A model generated the notes under the pieces. The model saw only the letters and a list, made by a program, of their open reading frames with translations. It did not search any database and was not told the DNA's origin. Positions 36,211 to 50,090 of a stretch of DNA of 64,000 nt are shown here, piece after piece. This stretch comes from Echinococcus granulosus (Eukaryota > Platyhelminthes > Cestoda > Cyclophyllidea > Taeniidae): NCBI RefSeq assembly GCF_000524195.1, contig NW_020170503.1:60901-124900 (forward strand), read 5' to 3'. A program made the position numbers and the translations under genes. Positions within the stretch are counted from its first letter, which is position 1. Every line of letters begins with the position of its first letter.

Positions 36211-39200
36211 CTACTTATTTTGCATCGGTGAATTGTGGGCTGAAGATGAAAGGATTCATTAAAGTTTGCTTACTTGCTAAAGGTCAAAATTATTGCATCC
36301 TATTGACAGAATACAAATCTGTAAAATTCGAAGGCGTAGAAGAAATTAAACCCCTTCTTGCACATGCATGAGAATTAACAGGATTAGTAACCGGTGATAC
36401 ACCCTTAGATTGGTGATAAAGGGAAGGGACGGTGAATAGAATATAATACATCATCCACACTCCCACCTTCCGTAATCCCTTCATAACTCTTCAGATGGTA
36501 ATTTTGTACGATCAAATGGGGAACACAGTCGGTTGTTGAGAAATAAACGGGAGACTGAAAGAGAGTGACTAGTGCTAGGATAAAAGTGGAATTTTTAGCA
36601 TGCTCGCGTCTAGTTGTGAAATTTACAAAGCTCCTAGTTTGTGATGACAAACACTTTAACAAAAAATTTGTTGTTTACGAGGTTTTTTGGCTTTTTTTAT
36701 CATAGAAAGCCGTATTAACACATAGGCTCTGTTTTATCACTTATATCTTACATAAAAATGGGATCAAATGACATTTATTTGTATGTATGGCCTTAGCAAA
36801 ATAAAGGTCACTTTTTTCAAGTTTCATTCATAATGGCAATACGGTTCACTTTAATTTTCTTGATTTATCTTCACCTTCCTTAAGATATATTTTTCTGTAG
36901 CTATTTTTCACCAACAAAATCCACTGTAATCCATTGGTACTAAGCCAAGAAGTTATGTAAAACACTGCCACTAAAATCCATTACAAGTTATTATGATCAT
37001 GTCAAAATTCTTTAAAGATATATGCATTTCACAATAGTCTCAGATAACCGGGTTGATAAAATTCATTCCACAAATCAGAAACTAGGGGAACTAAAGGGAG
37101 CACTATTCAAAATCTGTCAGACAGTTTAAAAAAAACGAAAAACTGACAAAGTGTAGAATTGCTTCCTGCTCTGATTTGGGGAGCAAATGAGACAGACACC
37201 CCCCAAGTTGACTTGTGAATCAAACAGCGCTTCTCCGCTTTCTGAATTTTATAAGACGATTACGATATCTTGCATCTGCTCACCAAAACCATTTTGCAAT
37301 CTTCTCCATAAAAACGCATGAAAAATACATTCTAGTTGTCATATAAACAATTATGGTGGTTTAATATCATGCTGGCGGCTTCCATTTACTTCGGCCCAAT
37401 GTACTACAACCCATTAATATTAAATAGGATCAAGTGCTAGAGTTAATGCATGAGGAACCTCTTCTTGATACCCCTTAGTGGTGGTCTAACTGCAGATATA
37501 TGCATCGGAACTCACGATTTTCCCATTACTCCCTTTAGAACGGTGCCTCTTATCATTAACAGGGACTACTCATCGCACTTTCCCGTGAGGGAGGTCTGTG
37601 AAATAAGATAATTCAGGAACCTATTCTGGACTGAAATTTGTAGTAGTCTAAAAGATATGAAACGCAGACTCATGTTTATCCATACTCAGAGGAGTAGCGG
37701 GGCCTAAATCTATTTTCACTTATTGGCATCTCTCATTTTGAAAAAATGAAAATAATTAGGATGTTTAGGCCAAAAAATCTGTTTACACAGGAATAGCTGT
37801 ATGAGAGGAACCACATTTTTCTCAATAGTTTTTCACCACGGTTATTAGGACCAATAGCTTATTTTTTAGCAAATGACAGGTCCAAAACCAAATCAGTGTC
37901 ATCGGTAGCGTGAACGTGCGTCTGACCTAACTCCAGTGCTCCCAGTGTTAGCCTTAATACTTGCATCTATCTAGAATTTTGCTCACTTGGTATTTTTTTA
38001 TAATTGGCCTGTATATTATTAAGCTTATAAAACTATCCCTTTTCAAATGTAGGCAAACCATTTTTTTAGGAGGATTAACACTCTACAATAACGAATAAGC
38101 GAACCATTTAAAAGGAAAAGAAGTAAGCTTTCTGCAGTTGATTACCTCTTAAAATGTGTTCATCTTTAACGAATTTAAGTAAAAAGCATTCCTAAAGATA
38201 AAACACATTTTAAAATTTTCGACGTGGCAGTGAAATCAGTAAGTCCTGAATGTCTATATTTTTGCACTATTTTGGCACTTATTGGCTATGTATTACTAAG
38301 TGACTAGTAGGATATATGAGAGGAAACACGCTGGGTAGCTTTTCAAATGGTTGCATAGGCTAAGATATACTCACTATACTTGCAAAATTGGCGTCGAAAA
38401 TGTACAATTTTTCCCACATGTTTCCGTGGCAGTCAACCAACATCATAACAGTTCAAAACCCAACAAAATAGTTTCTACTATAAAATTATAAGTAAATACC
38501 AAAAAACTATGAGGTTTAAGGCATTCAGCATAAACATACACGAAATGCAAGTAAGAATTTGAGCTCCTGTTGCAACAACACAGCGACTCGGATTTTAAGG
38601 AGAGCTGAGAGGCAGAACGTTGCAACAAGTTGAGGCACATCATGTTGAGGCTGAAGTTCTAGCGCATCAAAACGGGATACCTAATTACAAAAGTAGTGCT
38701 GGTGCTTAAAGAGCGATTTTAAGGTACCTTGCTATCTAGCGATTTGAACAGAAAAGAGTAGTTGGGAAAGATAGCAGTAGTGGAGTACTTAATTGCAAAA
38801 TAGCTATTTTAAATCTAATATATACAAGAAGAAAAAACCAACTAATTCAAAACTTATACAAAAGTTAGACTTTTTTCAATTTCGTGATAATTTTGAAAAA
38901 TTCAATCAAGGTAGATCATAATGATTGGCAGGTTGAGATTAAAACACTTTTGTAAAAGTGATGGACAGTAGATTTTATGATTCCAATTTCTTAATTTTTT
39001 TCCCCTGATCTGAAATGCCTGTGCATTGAAACCCGTGCGTTGCAAGACTCCCTTCAGCAAACATAAATTGTGAAAAAAATTATTTTAAGTCACACCTATC
39101 ACGACACGGCTTCATTAAATGCTTTATATAATACTCTGATTACCTGTTTAACTCTTCAATTTATTACGAAGGCGATTTGTACTTTTGCTCAGCCATGCCA

Positions 39201-40507
39201 GTAGCCTCTCAGCCTTTCCGTAAGTCAAAAATGCATTTTCTGCTGCAGCACTCTGAAATTTTTGACTTTAGGGAAGATTTCAGGCACTTCAACAGTGAGA
39301 ACGGTGGTAGATGAGGAGCTGGGATAAGATAGCACAGCATTCTACCAACTTGGTGTCCATAGCAAATTTGGTCTCTATAGCAGTCCAGAATAGGTTCTGG
39401 GAGGAGGCAGGTAGAATCTGAAGGATGCCCTGATACTGGAGGTAAAATTTAGGGTTCTAATGTAGTGGTATAAATCACCTGTTAAACTCCATGATGATCT
39501 TGAATGAAGGGGCGTCTGCCGGCACTGCAACTAGTGTAATAAGTCCTGCGTCTTTAATTTTTACCTTAGCCTTCATACTCTTGAAAGGAGCAGATGGGTT
39601 TGATAAAATCGTGCTTTATTGCATAGCAATATATAAATAGGTACCTTTATCACGGTCAAACGTGTCCAGAGTATGTTTTCTCCTCGCCCGATGCCTACAC
39701 ATTGGGTTTCCTCAATGACGTCTGCCCGTATTAACTAATCGTCTTTAGCTTCCCATTCATAAGTAACCAAAGCATAAATTCACCTTTTATTTATTTACCA
39801 CAACATTTAAAATGTAGTGATGTGGGAGAAATTTTAAAAACAAATTAAATTACCATCTGATATGTTAAGTTTACCATTTTAAGGCTCCATTAATAAAGAA
39901 ACCATAGCTATAAGTTGTGATGTGATAAAAAACCCCAATACGTTGTGTAGTAAAATATTGTCTTCTTATTTATTCGACCTATTTGTTAAGTGGTAATGTT
40001 TGAAGGATCTCAGTGGATATTTGGGTATTTCACAATTTTCACTCTGATGTGCCGAAATTTCGTGAATAGCAATTGCGAAATTTCCGCATTAATGTAAGGG
40101 ACTTAGTTAAAACACAATTGTCTTGATTAACCGAATTTTTTACAAATTACGGTCTTAGAGAATTTACTTTTATCTATTATCCCTTAGCCCATTTCTTTAA
40201 TTGGGTAGCAAAGGATAAACAGTATAGAACATGTTTAGGGCGCTTGCAAAATCGCCTTTCTTGAAAATGACACTGACAATAAAAGGAAGAAAATATAACT
40301 ATTGAGTGGTTTTACGGCAAAAATGCCAAGGGAATGTTGTACCTTAAATCATGCTTGGACAAGTCATGTGTAGGAAAAAGGGCTTTACGTTGACCTTCTT
40401 CCGTTTGTCAATTTCTTTCAGTTGTGATCATCTTGACTTAAAACTTGTAGTGCGGGACAAAGGAGATTTGATGGATATTGCTGTCAATACTGGCAGAAGA
40501 TGTTTTG
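36211..40507. other. Intergenic DNA right of the inverted repeat
   Basis: AT-rich with one solo LTR (39.1 kb). No gene or RNA recognised. Confidence 0.55.
39127..39292 (+). mobile_element. Solo or 5'-end LTR of the TRIM-like family
   Basis: TATAATACTCTGATTACCTG start, GCTCAGCCATGCCAGTAGCC centre, TTTGACTTTAGGGAAGAT end. A few interior-like words (GGCGTCTGCCGGCAC near 39510) suggest a decayed full element, but no second repeat is visible. Confidence 0.48.
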
Positions 40508-41546
40508 TGTATAATAACTTCGTTGCTTGATTACATCACCGTTTTCCTTGGGCTGGCACTTAAGGTTCCGTCACCCTACTACCACTTGATAGCATGGCCT
40601 CTGAGCGATGCCAGTGGTCAATACCTTTGCTGCCTCCAGTGTTGTGGCTTCTTTTGACTTTAGCAATGACTCGGCGCCCCACATAGGTGTCGGCGGCAAG
40701 CTAACCCTATCTTATTAAACAAATAACTTTATTTCTATAAGAGACGCTAAACTTTTACGAGACGGAAGACGGGCATGTTTTGCAAATGGGAGATTCAGTT
40801 AGGACTTTTTACAAATGGATTAAATATGACGTTTGCCTTCGGTAGTTGCTCAAGTCCTGTGTTCTGCAGGAATGCTATTTATAACTATGGCTATGCTAGC
40901 TGTGGCCTTAACCATCTAAAAAGGTCTTCACGGAGCTGTCTACGGTGCTTAAATGAAGTAAATGTGTAATACTCCCACCACCTCTCTGCTAGCTAGATTA
41001 AACCTAGATGGATATGTCTGGGCCGCGCTGAAGTGAGAACGAAGTGGCAAGGGGAAAAGGCGCGGAACCTTACGCTTACGAAACCGTCTTGACCATCGTC
41101 ATTTACTAAGTGACACTGCTTTGGGCCAGTATTCTTGCGACTAGTCATGGCCAGTACATTCTTTCTACCTTAATGCAGATCTCAAACAGTGATGCTTTAA
41201 ACAGATATCTGCCCAGTTTTAAGCGACTTTGGTGATTGGCATTGTTGATTCCTCGGTACTTTTCTTACAACACTGACTACGCTGTGATGTTCAGTGTGGT
41301 TGGTTGATCAAAGAGATCGCCAAAGGCGACGCCCAAAACGAGTAAGGTACTGTGTAATACTTCGGTTATTTGTTAAACACCTCGTTTTGCCTTCGCAGGT
41401 ACCTTAGGCTCTACCTCTGTACTTCGTCTTGGGGGTTGGTCTTCGGACCATGCCAGGAGCCTTTAGCCCTCCGGTGGGTCAATAACACATTTCCTTCCCT
41501 AGTATTATGACTTTTATAGTCCCAAAAGACTCGTGGCGCTTTACAA
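40508..41546 (+). mobile_element. TRIM-like terminal-repeat element, copy T3
   Basis: 5' repeat at about 40508-40683 (starts TGTATAATA, ends CGCCCCACA), interior at 40684-41352 with TCTGTGTTCTGCAGGA-like and CCAGTATTCTTGCGACTAG landmarks, and 3' repeat at about 41353-41546 (starts TGTAATACTTCGG, ends GGCGCTTTACAA). The polypurine tract before the 3' repeat is eroded. Repeat starts and ends still show TG and CA. Confidence 0.6.
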
Positions 41547-41714
41547 CGTCTGCTCATTTAGTATTTGTGACTTATAAAGTAGTACAAACTTAATATTTAG
41601 TCTTTATTTGAAATATTCTTTCAATATTCTAAATGTCAGGCAACTTACCATGAAGCGATTTATGCATAAATTTAACGATATATATTTATTTAATAATAGG
41701 TATACATCTTCTAT

Positions 41715-41744
41715 CACCTATTTTGCGTGCTTCTAAAATAGGTG
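41715..41744. repeat. 10-bp perfect inverted repeat with 10-base loop
   Basis: CACCTATTTT and AAAATAGGTG flank GCGTGCTTCT. It lies about 170 bp after element T3, in AT-rich DNA. Confidence 0.75.
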
Positions 41745-42190
41745 TCAACGTTTCAGCAGTGAACACATTCTGACAGCTCTATTTGATGACTTAAGATCCC
41801 CTTGATAAAAAATTCACCTTACCTAGACCTGGATTTGGTCAGTCTGTTTTCATATCCAAAATGGTTTTACTCCACCACATTTTGCCAAGTTAAAAATAAA
41901 CACCGAGTTTGAGTATAGTTGCTGGAAAAAAAGGTGCCAGGAAATGTGAAAAAATCTGGCTCATATTTTAGGCACTACATTTGCTATAAACATATAAATT
42001 GAGGTCTTAAAAGTGTGTTCCAAGCAATGCTGCATTTCCGGTGACTAAACAAAAGTACGAAACGTTGATTTAAAACGACAGTTCAAATGCGTACTACTTA
42101 AATTAATAACCTTATTTGAGGTCGCCCATTAGGTCAAGACTAAAACAAATGAAAAACTTTTTAAAAACTATAGTGGGACTGCGGTTTCGA

Positions 42191-42545
42191 TGTATTACTT
42201 TGATTTTATGTTTAACTCTTTGTTTTGGCACCAAGAACACTTAAGTGTCCGCTATCGTACCTTCGCGAGTTGGTATAGCCCAGAGGCCATGCCAGTGGTA
42301 CCTCTATCTTTCTGTACGCTGATAATAAGTGTTCTGAATGAGTATTTTTAAATGTGCTCTAATTGTTTGCTTATCTCTCGGTCTTGTTAATGGAGTACTT
42401 AAGGCTTCGCCACCGTATCCTAGCCGGGCAGCCTGACATCCGATTCATGCCAGTACACTCTTAGAACCACTCTACGCCAACAGTGTGTGTTCTGCCCGAG
42501 TATTATGTTTTCTTTTATTTTAGGGAAATCGCTAATGGCCACACA
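42191..42545 (+). mobile_element. Two LTRs of the TRIM-like family in tandem
   Basis: A first repeat (42191 to about 42345, TGTATTACTTTGATTTTATG start, AGGCCATGCCAGTGGTACC centre) is cut short and directly followed by a second (about 42349-42545, TCTAATTGTTTGC start, TTCTGCCCGAGTATTATG, ending TGGCCACACA). No interior lies between them. Confidence 0.5.
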
Positions 42546-42844
42546 TACAAGAGAATATATATAACGAAAAATTAAGGTGTATTATAAAACTTAAAGGTTA
42601 CTTGATGCAAAGTCGCATTTATAAATTTGGATAAATTATTAGTTATTCCTACTACCAGATCGAAAAGATTGGGACTGCTTCAGCACGGAGTTAATTGATG
42701 TTTTAAGCAAAGAGATTTAACCACTTTAATTAGTTAAAGAGGTGTACCTTTACAAACAACTTAATCCACAAGTTTAAATTTCATCACAACAGTAACAGTT
42801 TCACTCACGAAAATCAAAATTTTAAACACAACAAACGGGTCCTT

Positions 42845-43018
42845 TCTAGTGCTCTCAAATTTTTATGAAGGTGAAGGCGGAATATGCCTTAGTAACGTAG
42901 AGAAGAGTCGGAGGGCCACTGGCATAGCCTAAGGCTAGCCCATCCGGCGGATGTGCAATTGCTGTAGCTTACGTACCCTTGAAACCAAAACGAAGAACTA
43001 AGCATGTAAGTAATGCAC
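42845..43018 (-). mobile_element. Antisense solo LTR of the TRIM-like family
   Basis: On the minus strand: ATTACTTACATGCTTAGTTC start, CCGGATGGGCTAGCC and GGCTATGCCAGTGGCCC centre, then AAGGCATATTCCGCC. It lies 300 bp from the tandem pair and points toward it. Confidence 0.48.
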
Positions 43019-46000
43019 CAAACCTTAAGCACTAAAAGTGCGACAACAAAGCTCGCCTTTGTTTACAAAGCAATAGCTATACTGGCTCACCATACCTTCA
43101 AATGGGACTACTTGATTATTTTGAAGGCTACGTCTATTGTCTGCCAAGGGAAATCGACCATTTAAAACTAGGTGTGGGCATTTGCCAGAGTGTTTGTCAG
43201 TGCCACAGCGTTGAGGTTCAATGAAAGAAAACTGCCCGTATCATTCAGCAGCCAGAAATGATGTAGGATCGGATAAACTGCAATGAAAATTGCAGCTGCC
43301 ATCTCACTTTGAAATGACTTCCAACTTCTTAAAGATGGTTGGATATTAATTTGGTACCCTAAGTATATGGCAGAGCTTTCAAAGCATCTGCATGTTTGTT
43401 AAACTCATTCAGGGGTCATACTTTTAGTCAAACATTTTAGCTTATCACATGATCCTTTCTTCTTTATCTTGCCTAATTATTTGCATTAGGTAATTCATAG
43501 TGCCATTAAAAATTCAAAAACGTTCGTGCGTCTTTTGGTCTTACCTGTTGCACCGATTTGTCATCATTTGTAAGGACCCACAAATGAACATGATTGCTCG
43601 CACTGTGTATTAAGGACCACACGAATGTGTTTGTCTATCAGTAGAGTATTTTGCTGTACTTTGCGCTCATTGCTTGATATTTTAGAGCCTTATGCTATAA
43701 AATGGTAGATAAACATGATAGAAATCTGACTGGCCTGCTCTACTAACCAAATTTAATCCTATCGGAGGGCTACGGGAGTTATACGTGCTGTACATTACTT
43801 GGAGGATCACTCAAAACAACGCAACACCCAGAAGTAAATAAAAAAATGTGCTTTGTATGATGAACTACTCAGGGGTATGTCCATCGCAATAAGGGTATAC
43901 CTTCCGTAATGAATAATTATGAAATACTCCTCTTACAAATACTTCGTCATCACCATTTGAAGCGTGGTTTTCATTAATAGTTAACGCGAGCATCTAAACT
44001 ACTCATTTTACACTTAAATCAACAGGTTAAGTTGAGGCAGAGGCAGAGCAAACGAGTGTAACCCTCGTGGATTTAAAGACGACATTATGCGTTACAGGTT
44101 ACCAATTTGCCCCTCACTTCTTCCATACTATTTAACACACACAAACAAACTTATCAGGGGTTATTTTTACTATTCCAAAATTCATTAAATAGCTTCAAGG
44201 CATGAACCACCTCATATCCAGAAGACTGTGTTTACTTTGCGTAGGTGTGCAACGAACAGCAGATAGAGCTGCTTACTGCAGACTGCTCACCAAAAAGGAC
44301 TAAGTAGCTTTGCCATATTTTGATAAAACTCAAGGCTACTCAAGAATATTCTTTTGCAAGAAAAGTACAAGATCAGTCAACCAGTGCGTAAAACATTATA
44401 CTGCGTACCTTTAAACATGTACCCCTTTTCCCTGGCATTAAGAACTTCCATAAAAAGTGGAATAGACAACCTGGAAATGGAAGTGAGATAAAAGGGATGC
44501 GCATGAACTTAGATATTTCTAAACCTAAAAAATTAAACATTTAATATAATAGGGTTTTTTGTAAGTATATAATTCATGCTAAGGAATTATTGGTCTGTAA
44601 TTTGGTTACCTTATTTGACTAATCAGAGGCAAGATAAAAAATCTTTTTAGAATAATCTGGGTAGTTGATTTTCTAATTCATTTTTGTTAGCAAAGAACAG
44701 CACTGCTTGATAAGGGCCTGGGATGATTCCATATAGTGAAAGGGTGAGCTTAAAGGAGATCACCTTGTGGTGCACTTGGATACAATTCAACTTGAAAATA
44801 TCATTCTTTAACTTTCCATTTAATGCCAAATAGACCCTATTATTGAAAAAGCGTTATAATTTATCTCCCGCTTCCTATGGCTTTGTTGATCTCAACCTGG
44901 GCACAACACGTGCCGCACTTTAGAATTCGGCCTATTGGAAATGTTGACCTAAGATACTACAGAACAATGCGTTTATCTTAATAAGCTTATTACAGCCCAC
45001 TTTTCAAACTGCCAGGAGAGTAGTGGCCCCATGACAGAATTTTTTCTTAAAAATAACACAAACTCACTCAAATAAAAAGAAAAGGCATTGGTAAAAAAAC
45101 AGCTAAAAGCTAAGTCTCGTGGCATCTCAGGGTCAGAAACATTACTAACTAACTTCAGCGCGTTTTTACTGAACTAACTGGTTGGAACGGAAGGAGAGCT
45201 GCAAAACTTGGTGTACTTGGAAAATACACCATTACGTAAATTCCTAAGTTTGAAAAGTTGCAACTTCCGGTTCTAAATTACCGACAAGAGTCATAAATTA
45301 AACAGCCCTCAATGTTCCATTGTTAACAAATTTGTAATGCAAATGGAAAAAGAAAAACGCGAATTTAAACGTCTTAATATAAGTTGCACATTCGTACTAC
45401 TAAATCATTCTTAAGTTACTAAAACAGCTCAAATGTCAAAGTAAATGAGCAAAAGCACTTTTAGGGTCATTAATAAGTAACCAACAAGCATAAGATACTT
45501 TACAGATGTTTAACTGGGAAAACACCGTTTATACCTGGTAAGGACTGAAATGCGCTAAAGGACAATTTGTATTGCCTTAGCGAAGTTTTTGTGTTGAAAT
45601 ACCCCTCTCTTCCTTCCTCATCTCTACAACCAACGTGCTGCGCTCATAAAATATTAAGAGAAGAAAGAAAAACACTTTTCGAAGGCGTGAAATGCTAGCG
45701 GCTCGTTTGATGGTTAAGAGCATTCATAAATTTCCTTTTTTGAGAAGAATATCCAGCTAAGGTGATATATTTTCCCTTCTTTACTTGAAGGAAGCATAAA
45801 GTCGTAGCTAAATGTTATTTGTTTGCTTTGGAGCTCAGTAAACGGTACCGATCTTTACGAACCTGTCATCGTTCGTTTCAATAACCAAATGTAAAAATGT
45901 AGGGATTGCAAATTGCTTTTAGTTGCATTAACAATACTTGAAAAATTAGCTGCTGATCGTAAATCTGATATTCTTCTGCGCTATAAGCTTAACCTGGCTT

Positions 46001-48034
46001 TTTTAAATCTTTGGTGTTGTCAAAAATCTGATTTGCATGTTGACGTACGTCTGTCTATCTTACTTAATGCGCATTTACCAAAAAGTGTTTTACCCTTTTT
46101 AGGACAAACACAAATTACTTTTGCCTCTATATCATAGAGCCTATATTGAGTAGCTGGGTCCCCATTTTTACTGATTGGCAGAGTAGCCACTCGACGTGGA
46201 TTGCTACCATCTCTCATCCGTAAGCAAATAGAAAAATCTACTTTCTGCAGTGATTTAACTTAATTACTTCCTTGTGGAGGACTCATGGAGACACAGTTAA
46301 AACCGGTTGGACAAAATGAACTTCCAGTAACAGGAGGACATACGAAACTAGAAAAGAGTGGATTTAAATTGCTCTAATTTAATGAAAAAGCAAGGGAGGA
46401 ACTTTGACTGAATCATAAATTCTTTTGGTGCAATGAAGTGCGGAACTGTTGTTTTAATCTTACCAACAACAAAGCAAAAACGGAATGGTGAAAGGACTAT
46501 TTACTAGCTAATACAGTCCTCGTTTCTCCCAGACAGCCCTCTGCGTCGCATGTAAGTGTGCGGTTCGTTATTTGTTGCTATCTGCATAAAAAAACGTGAA
46601 GGACGTAGGCGAAGCTTCTTATCTATGTTGTAGCAGCTGTCATTTTGATCCAATGGATATAGGGTTTAAGCATATTGTCTGCAAAAGAAAATTTTTGTAT
46701 ACTTTGCTTTTTGGTTACCTAAAAATAATCCTAATTAAGTGACCTAAATGCCAATGTTGGTATATTTTGTGAACATGACAGTTATTCACTTTGGTATTAA
46801 TAATGATGCATCACTAATTTTTACATTTTTGCATAGCCGTTTCATCCGTTGTTTCATGTAAAATTATATTTCTAAATTTACTCTTCGTGGCAGTTTCGGA
46901 TTTTGTATGGGAATCAAAGAATTTTCCTTCTTTATTAGTACACTTTCTGAGGAAGAAAAGATGTTACACAAGTAAAAATCGTAAATGTAAGTGAAGAATA
47001 AAGTGAGACCTAACGAGAATTGTTTGCTCAAAATGCTATAGTTTTAGAGTCAGCATGGAAATGAAAGCTGGAAACCGCCATATTTTTTGTTCTTTGGCCA
47101 AATTATAATAGCTGAAATCAGCCAATTAGTCATTTAAAGTGGCCAAAATTCGAGCCTTCAAAATGATCTTTATTGTTAATGAACTATATGTTGATGCATT
47201 TGAGGCAAACATAACCTTTTATCAGGTTGAACATAAGCAAACTTGTTCAAAAGAGAGGTCAACTCTTGCCTTATTTACAGTTTGTGTTACAAATGCTAGG
47301 CTATCAATGCAAACTCTACTTGCTTTAACCCAGCTCTGTGGTTACCAGACTAGACTTTTAAAATAAGAAAGCCTTCTGTTTTACTAAAACTAAATAAAAA
47401 TCCTGCAGCAACTATAAAAACCACCTAATAGTTTTCTTTTCTCGCCTAAAATTGCCAAAACAACTTTTTCTGTCACATGGTCTGCCAACTTTCCCATACT
47501 AAAATGCCCTCAACCTATCCAAATACGCATGGTCCAAACATAGCACATACATGATTTTTAAACGATTAATTTATGTGTCCCTAATTTCTAGAGCAGTTTA
47601 ATTCTTACTTATTTACGTACACAATTTGCCGGGTGTTGCTTTCGCTGATTTGCAGAAAAAGAATTAAAGTGGCCTCAGTGTATTATTGGAGGAAGTGAGA
47701 AAATGCGGACCCCAGTGGCAAGCAAGCTCTTTGTTTTCAGCACAGGCGTGATAACTGATGCAGTATTAAAATATGTATTTACTGGAATGAATTTTTTGTA
47801 AAAATACTAGCAAAAAGAGGGAAAGGAGTTTACAGTGAATAACCAGAATCATAATATGTATGTACCCATCATATGTAGGATATAGCCACAATTACTGCTT
47901 CAAAAATAGGCGCATTTATGGGCTTTTTAGTTAAAAACATTTTATTCCCTCTAAGATTTATGTCCTTTTACCCATCTTTTGGACCCCAACTTTCTGTTTT
48001 GATGATAATTTAACTGACAGGTTGTATTTTAGCT
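43019..48034. other. Intergenic DNA between LTR remnants and T4
   Basis: Five kb in which I see no gene, RNA or clear repeat. Open frames of 60-75 codons near 44.7, 45.9 and 47.1 kb are unremarkable. Confidence 0.5.
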
Positions 48035-49094
48035 ACCAGCAATGCTTTAATTATTTTAAATTTTAGTTTTAGTTTCGAGAACGCTTAAAGCTCCGCCATT
48101 GCATTTTTGCTTAAAGGAATGGCCTCTGGGTCTTAAGGACAGCCTTGCAGTCCATCTTTACATCAGCAATAAGTTTTTTATCCTGGCATTATGACTCCTT
48201 TCTAATTGTATTAAAACCTCAATCTGTACGCTGATGAATGTGCTCCTAAACGACATCTATCTTGACCTCCCTTACCGGATGTCAAACACAAACATAATGG
48301 AAGAAGTGTATGTACTGCGGATGGGAGAATCTGCAACTATTCCCTGTCAGAAGTGCTGAAAACAACGTCTGCCTTCGGCAACAACCACATTGCTGTGTTT
48401 TGCAGAAGTGATGTTAGCAAATGCAGCGGCACCAATCGTAAACCATCTATCTACAGTATTTGTGAGCACAAACGGTACCTCCTCCAACTTTACTACCTTG
48501 ATAGAATACGAATAGATACGCCTGAGCAGTACTGAAGTGAAAGTAAAGGGGTAATAAAGAGCAGATGCGAAATAGTATTTCTGCAAAACTATTTATAACT
48601 CTGCATTTACCTAATAACACTGCTTTTAGGCCAGTGTTCTTACAGCTAGTGACTGATATATGGGGTAGCCTATACATTCCTTTCACCCAATACATTTCTT
48701 AAATAAAAAGAAACTCTAGACCCCGTGGAAATGTCAAAGAGGTTCTTTGACTTTGCTGTCAAGTATCTTCTCAGTTGCACGCAAATTCGGTGACTGACGT
48801 AGCTGGTTCGTAAGTGTTTTCCCTACAGCGTCGACTAAGTTGAGATAATAAAAGTAAGAAGCTGAACAAGGAGGCGATGTTTAAAAGGAGTAGGCGACAT
48901 ATAATACTCTAAATACTTGTCTAAGACTTCAGTTTGATTACAGGATAACTTAAGGCTCCGTGTTTACCTCATTGCTTGACGGAATGGCCTCCGTTACATG
49001 CCAGCAGCCCCATGCCGTTCTTACGTCAAAAATACGTATTCTACTTTAGCATTATGGCGTCGATCGTCTTTAAGGAAGTCGCGGGGTGCTAAAT
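48035..49094 (+). mobile_element. TRIM-like terminal-repeat element, copy T4
   Basis: 5' repeat at about 48035-48245, interior at 48246-48882 (GGGAGAATCTGCAACTATTC, GTCTGCCTTCGGCAACAACC, TGCTTTTAGGCCAGTGTTCT), purine-rich tract AAAAGGAGTAGGCGA at 48883-48897, and 3' repeat at about 48898-49094 (TATAATACTCTAAATACTTG, GCATTATGGCGTCG, GGGGTGCTAAA). The order matches T1-T3. Confidence 0.58.
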
Positions 49095-49689
49095 ATATAA
49101 AAGTGCGAAAGCTATCTTTAAGCCTGAATGAGAGAAGTTAATTTATCTAAATAGGATTTTTAGTTTATTTTAAAAAAGTGTTTTAAATGCCTCGACTAAT
49201 GCATATTTACATACAAAGTAAACATTGAAGATCTCTTATTAATGGGTAAAACTGAACCACAAAGGTCAAAAGTTAACCATTTGTGGCATTTTGCACTTCC
49301 AACTACAACACAACTCTGTGGTGTTGATACAACTAAGGTTAGTAAATCGTTGTAAGAGGTTAATGAGGTGAGCACGTATTATTTATAAATAAGATTTGAA
49401 AAAGTATACGATTTTATGTAGAGCTCAAAACGGAGCCTGAAGAGTTTCTCATGCTGATCACAAGGAACAAACTGAGATGAATTTTGTCAGCTACATGCGT
49501 TTTATGCTGAATGCACAAGAACATTTCGTTTCGCACTTACCAGTACTCAAAGAGGGTGTCCTAAGAAATATTCTGAATATCTCTTTTATTTAAATGGGAA
49601 AGTGAGAGGAAAAATTTGTGTAAGGGAATGCTAAAGTCGTGTTCTATTGGACACGAAGCAAAAAATATGTGTAACTTATAGAGCGGATA

Positions 49690-50090
49690 GCGTCAGGGGT
49701 GCACATTCGCATCTTGCATTGTGCTTCACTTTTTAGAGGACAGGAGCGAACAAGAAGGATTCTTTTTTAGACACCGAAGGAAAATGTTTACAGAGCTATA
49801 AAATTCTAGCCATATAAGTTTTTGAGAAATAGTCCTTAAATGAACAGCATAAACAAGCAGTAAAGCAAGTCCAATATGGTTTGTTTACCCATACTTTTGC
49901 GTGGCAAAGTTCATTTATGTGGACTTACTTTCGAGGAGTTTCTTATTCTTACCTCTTAAGGGCTTTAAATAAACAAAAATTACTATTTTGAAATTTCTGG
50001 ATAAACTTTGTTCACCAGGAGCATTGCGATGATTTGTGGTGATTGAACATATTTTGCCGACATACATAAGTCGAGTGCTACTGGTTAGAC
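49690..50090 (+). repeat. Direct repeat pair, first copy
   Basis: Matches 50905-51305 at a guessed 75-80% identity. Shared words are TTTTTAGAGG, GACACCGAAGGAAA, GCTATAAAATTCTAGCCA, ATAAGTTTTTGAGAAAT, AAATAAACAAAAAT and GATTGAAC. Non-coding in both copies. Upstream similarity (GAAATATTCTGAA at 49567 and 50345) suggests the unit once extended further. Confidence 0.6.
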
